From: Amanita rubescens
Lineage: Eukaryota; Basidiomycota; Agaricomycetes; Agaricales; Amanitaceae
NCBI GenBank assembly: GCA_015039365.1
Contig: WION01000270.1
Location: 1-64,000, forward strand
DNA length: 64,000 nt
Direction: 5' to 3'
Shown: positions 25,201 through 32,729 of the stretch, in pieces
Numbering within the stretch: the stretch's first letter is position 1
How the letters are laid out: every line of letters starts with the position of its first letter
Made by a program: the position numbers and the translations under genes
Notes under the pieces: model-generated
Database searches by the model: none
What the model saw: only the letters and a program-made list of their open reading frames with translations
What the model was told of the DNA's origin: nothing

Positions 25201-27205
25201 TGGTAGCGGGTAGCGTGACAGTGCGAGCCTTAGGGCAGTTACGAGCAAGGTGTCCAGATTCGCCACATTCGAAGCACCTTCCTTCAGAACGGTAGGTTTC
25301 CTTGTCTTGCTCCGATAATTGCTTTCTCTTAGGCTGCGTATCACTAGATCTGGGCTTAAAGCTTGAACCCTGTGTCGTGGGCTGCGTCCGGCGTACGCGG
25401 GACCTGTTGCCGTCGCGGCGGGATGCGTTATTGGAGGCAGATGTGCTTCTGAAAGGGCCGTTACCCCGTGAGCTGTTACTTCCCTGAGCGAAGTTATGTT
25501 GTTCGTTACCCAGGTTCAGCGCACGCTCGTGGCGCTCAGCCGTCTCCAATACGTCTTCCCAACTTGACAGTTGGGGATCCAAACTTTCAATCCACAGTGC
25601 CCGTTGCAAAGGTCCGTTCAGTCCACGCCAAAGTTTCAACACTTGCTCATGTTTCTCGATGTGACCAACAGTCCGGAACATCAATTTTAATTCGTTCGCA
25701 AACTCTCGGACAGTCCAGTTTCCCTGACGCAAGCTATCCAAGCGCTTCTGCTGCTTGAGACGAAAATCAGCCGGGAAGCAATAATTGAAAAGCTCCGTAA
25801 AGAACTTCTGGGTGTCCCATTGGGCGAGGTCATAGATGACTTCCGTGGTATAGAAGCGTTGAGCTTTGTCCGTCAAATGTTTAGCTAATTTCTGAATTTG
25901 CGCTTTAGGTTTAACTTTTCCTTCTTTCAGGTACGCTTGGCTTTCTGTCACAAAGCGGTAGAACTTGGCAACATCCGCAGCGCCATCATACTTCTCGGGG
26001 GGAGTTGGAGCGATGATGGGCTTCCTCGGGGCCCGGCTATGACGGCGGTGACGGCGGTGACGGCGACGATGATGGTGACGGGATCTGGAACGAGAAGAGT
26101 AGCTCTCATCCCCAGTCGACCCGGAGGACTCAGACGAGTCATCGCTCGGTTCTGATCCGTCGTCGTTCTGAGCTGGCGACTCCCTGCCGTTGTCAGACTC
26201 ATTCTCGGAGCTGGGAGCCGACTCGCCCTCCACATCGTCATGCCTGCCGTTCGCTTCACGGTCACTTTTACGGCGGGTGGGACCTCCAACCCCTTCAAAC
26301 GCTTGACTCAAGATACTTTCCGGGGCAATCTGGTTGCTAGGGCGTAAGGGATCGCGGCGGGGAGGGGCAGTACTGTGCCTTCCACCCCTTCCCCTTCTAT
26401 CGGCTCGCTCCTCACGGGATCGTTTGAAGCTAGTGTTACCCGTTGCCTGAATGATTTTGGACTCAAGTTCATTGGACAATGGGGCTGTCGAGCGTCGCGC
26501 CATTTGCTCCTTCTTATTTTTAGAGTCTTTGTATTGCTTTTTTAACTTTTTGAGCTCGTGACGCAAGCGCTCCGTTTCGTCAAGCCTTTCAGGATTGGGT
26601 ATCTGAGGATCCATAGCCTCATTCATAGTATGATTAGTTTTAGTAGACTTATAAAAATTCAATTCTTTTTCTTGCTCGGCAATGTCAAGGTCACCCTCGG
26701 GTATATTAGCATTACCCCAATTACAAGGATCTACATGTTTTCCTTTTTCTGCTGGGTGTATTACAGGCGACGACACGTTCATAGCCTGAGCTAGTCCTTT
26801 CAACTGGTTCTCAACACCGGTTACTACTTCACGGGCCTGAGCGACGGCTCTCCAGACCTCGTTTAATTCTTCATTTCTGGGGGCCGGGCTCCGTCCAAGC
26901 TCCGGCGACCAACTATGGCGGCGGGGCATTCCGCTCCCAGTCCCGCTGTTCTGACGCACGGGGGATTCCCCCTCCGGCGTGTCCATGTTTCTATTATCAA
27001 GCAGCGCGCCCGCGACGGCCCAAGATCCGTCGCTGGCGGCCTGAGATGCTAACGGGGCACTCAATTCCGAGTTTGCCCGGGGGACCGGCATGTTGTCCGC
27101 GTCGCCCAATAGAGTTGAGGCTGCCTCGTTAGCGGTTCTCGGAGCTGTCCGTTGCTCACCATAGGGTATAGGGTTCTTAGAACGAAGAGAGTAAGAATGA
27201 GACAT
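19271..27205 (-). CDS. Gag-Pol polyprotein of Ty3/Gypsy element
   Basis: One ORF of 2,644 codons without an internal frameshift. In order: a disordered, charged N-terminus; a retrotransposon gag domain (about residues 400-560); a CCHC zinc knuckle CFECGESGHLARNC near 640; an extra domain of about 300 residues before the protease; a retroviral-type protease with ALIDSGSLGDFISS near 1078; reverse transcriptase with YLDDIVIYS near 1398; RNase H with VTDGCASG, EIELLAGYE, WYTDHRG and LSDALSR; an integrase with an HHCC zinc site (about 1865-1905) and the DDE residues in GIDFVGPLP, VSDRDKYF and GSTERAIRTV; and a weak chromodomain-like segment (EWMVDRITAHAG, near 2235). It then continues for some 400 residues, unusually far past the chromodomain. 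Domain order PR-RT-RH-IN defines Ty3/Gypsy. Translation as a single product is implied. Confidence 0.5.
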   Translation of the reverse strand: MSHSYSLRSKNPIPYGEQRTAPRTANEAASTLLGDADNMPVPRANSELSAPLASQAASDGSWAVAGALLDNRNMDTPEGESPVRQNSGTGSGMPRRHSWSPELGRSPAPRNEELNEVWRAVAQAREVVTGVENQLKGLAQAMNVSSPVIHPAEKGKHVDPCNWGNANIPEGDLDIAEQEKELNFYKSTKTNHTMNEAMDPQIPNPERLDETERLRHELKKLKKQYKDSKNKKEQMARRSTAPLSNELESKIIQATGNTSFKRSREERADRRGRGGRHSTAPPRRDPLRPSNQIAPESILSQAFEGVGGPTRRKSDREANGRHDDVEGESAPSSENESDNGRESPAQNDDGSEPSDDSSESSGSTGDESYSSRSRSRHHHRRRHRRHRRHSRAPRKPIIAPTPPEKYDGAADVAKFYRFVTESQAYLKEGKVKPKAQIQKLAKHLTDKAQRFYTTEVIYDLAQWDTQKFFTELFNYCFPADFRLKQQKRLDSLRQGNWTVREFANELKLMFRTVGHIEKHEQVLKLWRGLNGPLQRALWIESLDPQLSSWEDVLETAERHERALNLGNEQHNFAQGSNSSRGNGPFRSTSASNNASRRDGNRSRVRRTQPTTQGSSFKPRSSDTQPKRKQLSEQDKETYRSEGRCFECGESGHLARNCPKARTVTLPATSGSSRNPFRTNHNVNLTQLDHTEELREISAAAIGTAEEGDGTEVDVAAATLELWSIHLDVEIEGVSNELNEIEEERTPTFSPRPLTPTDALERRLVRRTLPVRTILPAPRGPREYLGDPMIWKVIWIAEAARPFPGDPECERTLIRRFVCHMDRRGDYILEDRFYGEEDIIPRILLRQPFFFIGQKLAQTKASRRRLDWPERYRKTWFIPFGGDELWAENACSILETGQQWYKAILEGPVEEQRRYLYKRAPKSEGRGFYILDNALFRQAFISMKLLRNQRVNIRGWHEKHILEPAVKWYEEEFVSEQQPKLEDLPDWGLDQLFYGQEKKERAMAAFHEAWAAWESQHDIEPPSELWVGATAVQRTDGVINAGGFTTVQRNASVVRDPSRTVAEPLRIVVKVAGNPARALIDSGSLGDFISSSLVDQLKLEKKELASPVGVQLAVQGSRTRVNYGVDTLFEYQNIKSTRHFDVMNLSNYDLILGTPWLYQHQISIGLNPPRVIVGSSSPLEMTGRGTFTLASRSMQLYEENLDAAREELLEYAKPLCKKASECPLPPLRAINHEIPLIDESKVYQWRPSRCPEAMLSQWVEKRNAYIKTGRWAITNSTNTVPMLCIRKPGKPGEPPRLRTVVDLRERNKNTHKLASPLPDMDGILRRAARAKYRSLIDGQDAYEQIRIVPEHVHRSAVTTPDGNMVSYVIQQGDCNAPATFQSLMNYLFSAYIGRFMDVYLDDIVIYSDTLKEHVIHAKLILDVLRREKLYLTLKKLQFLCKELGILGRVIDDDGIRMDPDKVDALMKWKTPTNRDLLRGFLGAAGYLADDIDLVRIPMGILHSLTSDSVPWRWDHTHQRAFDEVKKGAARCRDHHRKPLRYGQDVPPVNMVTDGCASGIAGVISQGADWKTAPVAAFYSAKLSPAQQNYPVHEIELLAGYETMLRYRDILQGVKFRWYTDHRGLIYLLNQRNLSGRQARWMERIGEFDFEVIYVPGAENILSDALSRLYSNDSPGTVRTASEYAKHDDTATTATALSLGLISLPVLVGLEARAVTLRSTTRQIPSVQVDGPKLRIQDSRGRRLVLHGPRERTEGGDGNTAPNGPNDALVESDQSAQISKASNIEARTAVGDLLKLMKGLELTTLVKDKYKSDVLFSKVLESPKEYKNFEVSDDGLVFIKQSDLKVLCIPDVKIEEKHLRTIIINEAHTLLAHLGPRKTADYLREHVWWKTMIDDTKNFCDTCEVCKRSKPSNQKPYGLLHPPELPKLPWESIGIDFVGPLPESKNRDSSFDSITVIIDLMTLMVHLVPSRTTYTAKQVAELVFEEVYKYHGLPKRIVSDRDKYFTSLFWEKLHELIGTKLSLSSAYHPQSDGSTERAIRTVEQMLRHCISPDQKDWVQRLPAVEFAINCARSESTGYSPFFLNTGRIPRAMIWNSHAQYAGVRVFAQRIKLALMQAHDALIAARVKSTFNANRKRQEVPFKAGDWVYISTQNISITKGLARKLAPKFIGPYRILKDFQNGSFQMSLPADLKRRGIHDVFHASLLRIHRSNDDRLFPARSEAHVFGSDENTQEWMVDRITAHAGSRHDAVFELRGSSGDITWLPYHQISHLRVMQEYLEALGLSSISALPEGSGTPPDDEQIFSGAVRTYKKGDTPSNATSLGTQPSTSLASLEYSAITCHVMDIGTMEDVVDFDDIDIEGPAAPATGQSPSPHPSPLASPLSLSPHPLSSRISGSSNQEPSLTVNPTQLTLFPPPTSTPDGSFRFGPFHITYPQPFPQLPFIFASNPGFYQVCDRTTNNIWVFHVAQIKEFLLFDDSSRRHPSKDSPIPGGYEQWATAFNSLGLEWKFSMQRRNRWVADGPSLPKHVWDINYPSHNEITHLPRLREIFGRTRHGQLDIDNVELSQKAVFNIVDSQLCSRTSYRPRSAYPYHRGHGRSPSRHYDDQSASGSNGRSNTSHPEHDNGRSHRNGARRTRGRAPGVYTAD

Positions 27206-27386
27206 AGTTGCCAGTGATAGCCTGGGTGATCAAACCAAGCGTAGTCGGGGCTAAGAGAAAATTTTAAAGAGGGTTGAAAACGAGGGTCAAAAGCGACTCG
27301 AGAGAGAGATAGAGAGAGAGTTAAAATGAGAGTGGTTGTTTAAGATAGAGACTGTAGAGAGACTGTCCTTTGATAGGTGAAAAAGA
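27206..27386 (-). other. 5' leader of the retrotransposon
   Basis: 181 bp between the 5' LTR and the polyprotein start. It contains a simple CT-rich stretch (GAGA repeats on the plus strand near 27299-27325). The primer-binding site should lie next to 27386; the sequence there, TCTTTTTCACCTATC on the minus strand, is not one I can match to a tRNA end. Confidence 0.5.
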
Positions 27387-27571
27387 TGTGACGTGTCGCT
27401 ATAGTAGGAGGACACGGCACAGAGAGTTCGGTCGAGATGAATCACCGTTGTAAAGATATCAATTGTCTCTCTACGTATGGCATCGCTACTTATATACTAA
27501 AAGGGGCTTATGTAATCTATACGTTCCCGCGCATGGTCCAAACGTGTACAGACGTTCCTGCATCCGTTACA
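27387..27571 (-). repeat. 5' LTR
   Basis: 185 bp, identical to 19057-19241, with TG...CA ends. For the minus-strand element this is the upstream LTR carrying the active promoter. Confidence 0.5.
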
Positions 27572-27576
27572 TTGGT
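27572..27576. repeat. target-site duplication TTGGT (right)
   Basis: Matches 19052-19056 and completes the integration footprint. Confidence 0.5.
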
Positions 27577-29325
27577 ATAGTGCTTGGTATGATCGCATCA
27601 AGAATCGCCATGGTAGTGCCAAAGTCAGTCGGAGCGTCACGGTTGTCCTTCAAACAAGAAGCGAAGTAGTGACGCTGACTAGCCTGTGCCCCGACTCTCC
27701 GGTGTCGGTGTCGGCGTATTCAGATACGCGCGCGCCACCATCAGCGGTCGATATTCGATTCAAGACCCGAACGAACCCGACTAACGCGGGTTAGTATGTG
27801 CACCCTTGGCTGTTAATCGACCCGACTGTGGCTGCGTCCGACCAGGCTGAGCGATCAGATGTTTAATCCTTGATCCATGAGCTTTAAAACGGCGATATTG
27901 CGGCTATCGCGTCGTTCTCATCTTTTATGCAGTGCCTTGGGGGACGATGTCATTAAGCTTGAAACTAGGTTTTTTAAGCAGCTGTTCAAAAGTTCATGAT
28001 CCCCCGACTACGTCGTCGATCACTGAGATTGCTAACCAGCAATGGAAAGCCGTCATATGTATGCTTGCCGGGTCAGGGATACATGCACCATGCTCAGACG
28101 AATCACAACATTGAAAGGACGCGGTTTATTGAACGTATGGAAACAAGGGGAGGCTAACCGTGGTTACAGGAGTCGGTTTTCACCTTGACAGCGTCATAGA
28201 CAATTTGAAGAGGACAGGCGGAGATCTTCGGGCGGAAAGAGATCACGGAGGCGTGCCCATGACAGTATCTGTGTTGCTGACAAGATATAAGAGAGATTCA
28301 TTCAACTGGAACCGGATATCCATAGACTTAATTAGGAACGCGTCGATTAGTAGTTGCGTCATGTAGGCGTCAACAACTGTCAACGATTGTTCAAACATCC
28401 AAGTTGTGCTTGTCCCAATCCCTATGCTTCGTATGAACCGAATCCCGATATGGTACGATCTATTACAATCGATTCCAACCAGACTGTACAAGACCTTCTT
28501 TAGTCGAACCATCGGTTGTCAGGTGGAGAGAGATCGCGAAGCTTGAGAGGAGTGCCGCGTCGGCCGTTAGTATTCCGTTTTTTGCGAACCGTCAGTTGAC
28601 ACGTTCAAGGTCCCGTATGAGGAATCATGTTCACTGCCAATACACCGGCAGGTTTCTGTGGCACGACTGGCTCAGTGAGCAATATGTTTTCGGCGGAAAG
28701 ATGACCGGTCCCTCTTACCTTCTTAGCCGCGGTGGATCTTGCGCATGAAATTGTTGCGCATGCTTGCCTTCAGGCACGAATCCTTGCCACCTGCTTTCCT
28801 TTTCCCTAATATAAAAAATGAAGAATCAGCTGTAATTGACGAATCGGCGAAGCACAAAGTGCGACCTTTTTATTTGTTATGGTGGCATGGGCCTGCCGGC
28901 AGAGAAATCATTAACACATGTCCTGCCTTGAAACGGGAAAGTGGTGGAGCTGATACTCGTTGCATTTTCCTTCTTACATAAACAGGGGTTCAAGAAGCTA
29001 GGCTAAATATAACCTGTTCTCGAACGACTCCGAGGCTCGACTCCCGTCTGTCTGATAATAGCTTTACGTACCTCTGTCCTCGAGCTAAGAACAGCACACT
29101 GTAACACTGACAGTCTGGCGCACAGTAAGTAGTGCTACTTACAACTAAAATCTTGCCAAGATTAATTGCGCTCAGCACCCGGTCCTGATGGCATGATGCA
29201 CGTCACAGCGATGTTAATCAAAATACATATGGCCACTTTCATAGTTACGGCACTTACTATTTATATTACTAATAAAAGCTTGCCGCTTGTCCGAAGGCCC
29301 AGTCTCTCCCGTACACGACCGTACC
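27577..29325. other. intergenic, no gene recognised
   Basis: This is the former upstream flank of the aspartic-protease-like gene before the retroelement entered. Only short ORFs with no recognisable motif were seen. Confidence 0.5.
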
Positions 29326-29877
29326 ATGGAGTCAGGAGTATCCAATCCACCTGAACGACATCACGTTCATTACTACCTCATTATTATTGCCATGGTCTCC
29401 ATTCTTTTCACGTTCTTTATGGCATGCATAGCCATTCGCACTTATAACAAGGAAGAAGAAAAAAACCAACACCCGCTGCAATCTCCAAACACTCCAAATC
29501 AACTCGAATCTGGGTCTGTTCGTCGAAATCGTAGGTACACCATCTTTGCTCCAAACGACAACGAACTAATACTATGATTTCTTTTAGAAAGCATTGCTGA
29601 TCCACCACCTGTATATACCCGAGAACCGCTACCAGAGCAACCATCAGGTAATTGTCCAACATAATTACTGCCAACCAAACTTGCTTCACTACCGTCTCTT
29701 ATAGTTTTGACTTGTCCTGAAATGGCGCAAGTACCACCACCACCTCCCTCTGTTGGTCCCGAATCTACTATCGTACCCGCGAACGTCGTTGCTCAACAGC
29801 ATAGACTACCAAGCTATGACGAAGAGTGCCTCGACGTTCAAAAACAATGTTTCGCGTACCCTCCTCCAAGTGCGTAA
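29326..29877 (+). CDS. small single-pass membrane protein with PPxY and LPxY motifs
   Basis: Three exons (29326-29530, 29588-29647, 29705-29877) join in phase to 145 residues; both 57-bp introns are canonical and the first has an ACTAATAC branch site. The first 15 residues are polar. A hydrophobic segment YYLIIIAMVSILFTFFMACI then spans the membrane once, followed by a basic/acidic stretch and a Pro-rich tail. The tail contains PPPVYTREP (PPVY), a run of prolines, LPSYDEECL (LPSY) and a final YPPPSA. PPxY and LPxY are ligands for WW domains of Nedd4/Rsp5-type ubiquitin ligases, so a role as a membrane adaptor that recruits such a ligase is a reasonable inference, not a demonstration. I recognise no named family. 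Orientation of the tail (cytosolic) is assumed. Confidence 0.5.
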
Positions 29878-30690
29878 GCAGAAGGTTGTGATAAAGCACA
29901 CGCCTCGTTGGGAGGGGAGGGCAACAATCGTACAGGGGGATGCATATAGTTTATGCATATGCTTAGACGCCCCGTTGTCGTAAATTGGATTGGGGGTAGA
30001 CGTTGGCTGCGCATTTTGGGTTCAGGTTATCGATGTCGGCATCTTGACTTTTGTGTTACTTGAAGGGACTTTATTTTGGACGTAGCGGTTACTTTGAGGA
30101 ACGTAGGTTTGAATTTCGATCGAGTCGAGAGAAGGGCGATTGCTTTTAGTAACTAAATTGATCGACTCCGAGTTTATTTTATTTATTTATTTTTAAGTAA
30201 TGTAGCTAAATGGGGTAATGGTCCGGACCGTCCGGTTGTCATTGTAAGAGCTCCTGCTCATTGCAATTTAGAGTGTTTTAAAAGTGACAGGGATTAGCAG
30301 GGATCAAACGGGCTGAGAAGATATTGTTCGAACTATGGTGCTCGTTTGTACGCTCGCATTCAAGACTTGTTCCCTAGCCATATTTCGCATGGCGTCCGAT
30401 TTGATGATCTGACGCATACGCCGGGGTTGATGCTTTTCTCGGTTGTGGATGGGTGGGCAGAAATCTATAATGCAAGGCAAACCAGGAGAAAAGGAAAAAC
30501 TAAGTTCCAAACTCGCCCACGGTGGGGATGAAGCCGATTCACATTGGATATTTGGCACCGCCTGTACCGGATGGAACGTCGAAGTGAAAGAGCTCATTAA
30601 CGCTTCCCCGAACACAATCATGTAGATTCGCAAAATTCAACGATTTATATTTCGAGACATGGAACGGCCGTGCGTTGAATTTTCTGGGAT
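29878..30690. other. intergenic with a coding-like stretch
   Basis: Between about 30,330 and 30,625 (+) two overlapping frames look like pieces of one protein: DLFPSHISHGVRFDDLTHTP and GLMLFSVVDGWAEIYNAR, then, after a frame change, DSHWIFGTACTGWNVEVKEL ending at a stop at 30625. I could not identify the family; it may be a broken gene. The remainder holds nothing recognisable. Confidence 0.5.
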
Positions 30691-31892
30691 TCATGCTACT
30701 TGCCCAGCTGAAATGTAGAACCATTTTGATACTGTGTATGCATTGGTATTAGCAATGGTTTCAACAGATCGATTGTTTGTATGCCTTACTTTCGGGGTCG
30801 ATCGGTGCAGGATGCTTCGCCGAGTTAGGAGGAAGCTCGGCGTATCGCGGATTGGTCGTTTGATGATGTCGGAGGACCCCTCGACGGTGACGTTAGAACT
30901 GGCATGCAATGAAGACATGTAAATTTAAAAACTGATATTCAAACAGCTCACAGGGAGATACTGGAGTTGGGCGTCTCGCCGCTGATGAGGCCTCGCCATG
31001 CTTCATGACATTCGTGGATGATGCCAGCCGCGTACTTCTTGTTCTTGGCTTCGCCGGAGAAAGCAAACTTGTTCTCGGGCTTGCCATCGGGAATCTTGTA
31101 GATCCTAAGGTATACAATTCAGTTCGTCGTTCTATCTGGCAGATGGACGATGACTCTTACCTGAACCACTCGCAAGTGGCCTTGAGCAAGCCAGGGAAGT
31201 ACGTCTCGACATCGTCAATGTCGTTCACCTTGCTAGCGATGGGATCCGATACATCGATGACGATGACTTTCCAATCCGTCTCGCCCTCGTCTAGGAGCGC
31301 TATAATACCGAGGACCTTGACCTGCTTGACTTGACCGACGTAACCAACCGACTCGCCAATTTCGCAGACGTCAAGTGGATCGTTGTCGCCCCCCGCGTTA
31401 GTCTCCGGGTGAGTCGCAGAGGGATCTTCCCAAGTCTGAGCGTACACGTGGAAATCAATGTGATCAAGAGCGAGATGCCCATGTAGCTTACCTGGGGGAA
31501 CGCACCGTAGTTCCAGATGTAGCCCTTGTAGGGGAAACAGTTGCGGACGAAGCGCAGCTTGCCCTTCTTTGTGTCCTGCTTGATAGGGTTGAAGAATTCA
31601 TCCTTGGATGTTTCCATCTTGGCGTTGGTCCAACGCGGAATCTCAACAACCATGTTGAGGATGCCATTACTCTGGTCTGCAAAGAGGGGGATGTCATGGA
31701 AGGGTGAGACCACGGAGCCGTTCTGTTCGATGTAGACGCGGTGTTCTATGGTACAGGTGAGAGGATGGCGAGGCAGAGAAGGTTAGAGCGCACCGAGAGT
31801 GTTGGGAGACCCGATGCGACGGGTTGTGTATTCTGGGAGGGAAATGTAAGAATAGGATTGGAAGAGGTAGGAGGAGACGTACGAGGAGTCAT
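30691..31892 (-). CDS. IPP1: inorganic pyrophosphatase, with an apparent 1-nt deletion in exon 6
   Basis: Hydrolyses pyrophosphate to phosphate in the cytosol, driving biosynthetic reactions; essential in yeast. Seven exons: 31892-31883 (10 nt), 31832-31794, 31745-31492, 31435-31161, 31104-30952, 30898-30790, 30731-30691. All introns are 48-58 bp with GT-AG ends. The start reads [20 protein letters not shown]. Active-site blocks are present: [42 protein letters not shown] (the three metal-binding Asp) and [16 protein letters not shown]. The C-terminus [13 protein letters not shown] is also family-typical. The exon sum is 881 nt, one short of 294 codons. The frame slips in exon 6 between [10 protein letters not shown] and [16 protein letters not shown] (about 30,830-30,880). 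For such a gene a sequencing error or a second genomic copy should be considered. The catalytic core is intact. Confidence 0.5.
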
Positions 31893-32665
31893 GGAGGTGA
31901 TGGTGATAATCGCGTGATCATCGATATCCGCAGAATGCAGAAACGAGACGGCGATCGATAAGTGGTCGATGATTGAAATGAAATGGCTGATGCCCGGTCT
32001 CATCTGAACACTTCTGTTAGATATTTGAGCATGCCCTATGGTATTCTGGTGCGTTCATGGTAGTCGCGAGGGCATAGGTATTGCGCAGAGAATGGGGAGC
32101 CAACTTGAACGTCCAACTGCACGCCAGGCTCCACGGTCACGGCAGTGTCACGCTATTTTCGGGTGGGCTTTAATATTTGGCACTTGCCGGTTTCTTCGTT
32201 ATCTACTCACCCGCCCGCGACACTAACTTTCACGTCTACCAGCCATGGGATTGGAATTCGGAAAACTGGGATGGATCTATTTGACCCTTAAGCGCTATTA
32301 CACACCCAACGGGAAATTCATTGAGTCGTTACTCGCTCCCCATGGCTGTATTTTCGGCTCTCGAATCACGTACAGCATGCTAAAGACAAACTTTGTTCAA
32401 TTATCTATTATGGGAGACGGCGCTGCACGAGTTTAGGACTACCCCGTAAGTCACGCACCCGAGTTTGTTGCGAAACCAGAATGTATAGTTGAATTCAGTG
32501 TTGATCAGGCTTACGGTCGCTGGCAGAAACAGGCCAAGACAACCTTCCAATCCGAACCAAAGGCTTCTGCATCTTCCATCCAAAGGAGAGCTAACGAGGT
32601 TAGCGGAACTTCCTTAGTGGATTTAAAAATTATTCCCTAACTGGTTTAAATACCAACATTCTTCA
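31893..32665. other. intergenic with one small unassigned ORF
   Basis: An ORF at 32245-32436 (+, 63 codons, MGLEFGKLGWIYLTLKRYY at its start) follows a plausible ATG context and could be the first exon of a small protein. A second open stretch, YGRWQKQAKTTFQSEPKAS, lies at about 32,510-32,640. I could not link them by a convincing intron or name the family. Confidence 0.5.
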
Positions 32666-32702
32666 GGCGCTGCCGAGCAGCTAGCAGTTATATAACATGC
32701 AC
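32666..32702 (+). promoter_or_regulatory. conserved promoter block of transporter A
   Basis: GGCGCTGCCGAGCAG, then GCAGTTATATAA and ATGCA, about 28-65 bp before the start codon. The same block precedes copies B and C while the rest of the intergenic DNA is much less alike. The TTATATAA part is a good TATA box; the GGGCTGCC(G/A)(A/G)GTAGC part may be a regulator site. Confidence 0.5.
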
Positions 32703-32729
32703 CGCCCTTTTCGCTCCCTCTAGATATTC

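Larger units (their letters stand above)
19057..27571 (-). mobile_element. complete Ty3/Gypsy LTR retrotransposon
   Basis: An 8,515-bp element with two identical 185-bp LTRs, TG...CA ends, a 5-bp target duplication and one uninterrupted gag-pol ORF, transcribed from the minus strand. Perfect LTR identity and the intact ORF indicate a very recent insertion that may still be able to move. Removing it and one TTGGT copy rejoins 19056 with 27577, showing it entered the upstream region of the aspartic-protease-like gene. No tRNA primer-binding site could be named with confidence next to the 5' LTR. Confidence 0.5.

Noticed and set aside
25898..26298. ORFs on both strands within the gag region
   Set aside because: Shadows of the Arg/Ser/Asp-rich linker of the polyprotein, which is open in several frames because of its biased codons.
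32245..32436. 63-codon ORF as a mitochondrial small subunit gene
   Set aside because: Length and a few aromatic residues suggested it, but no family-specific motif or intron junction could be confirmed.
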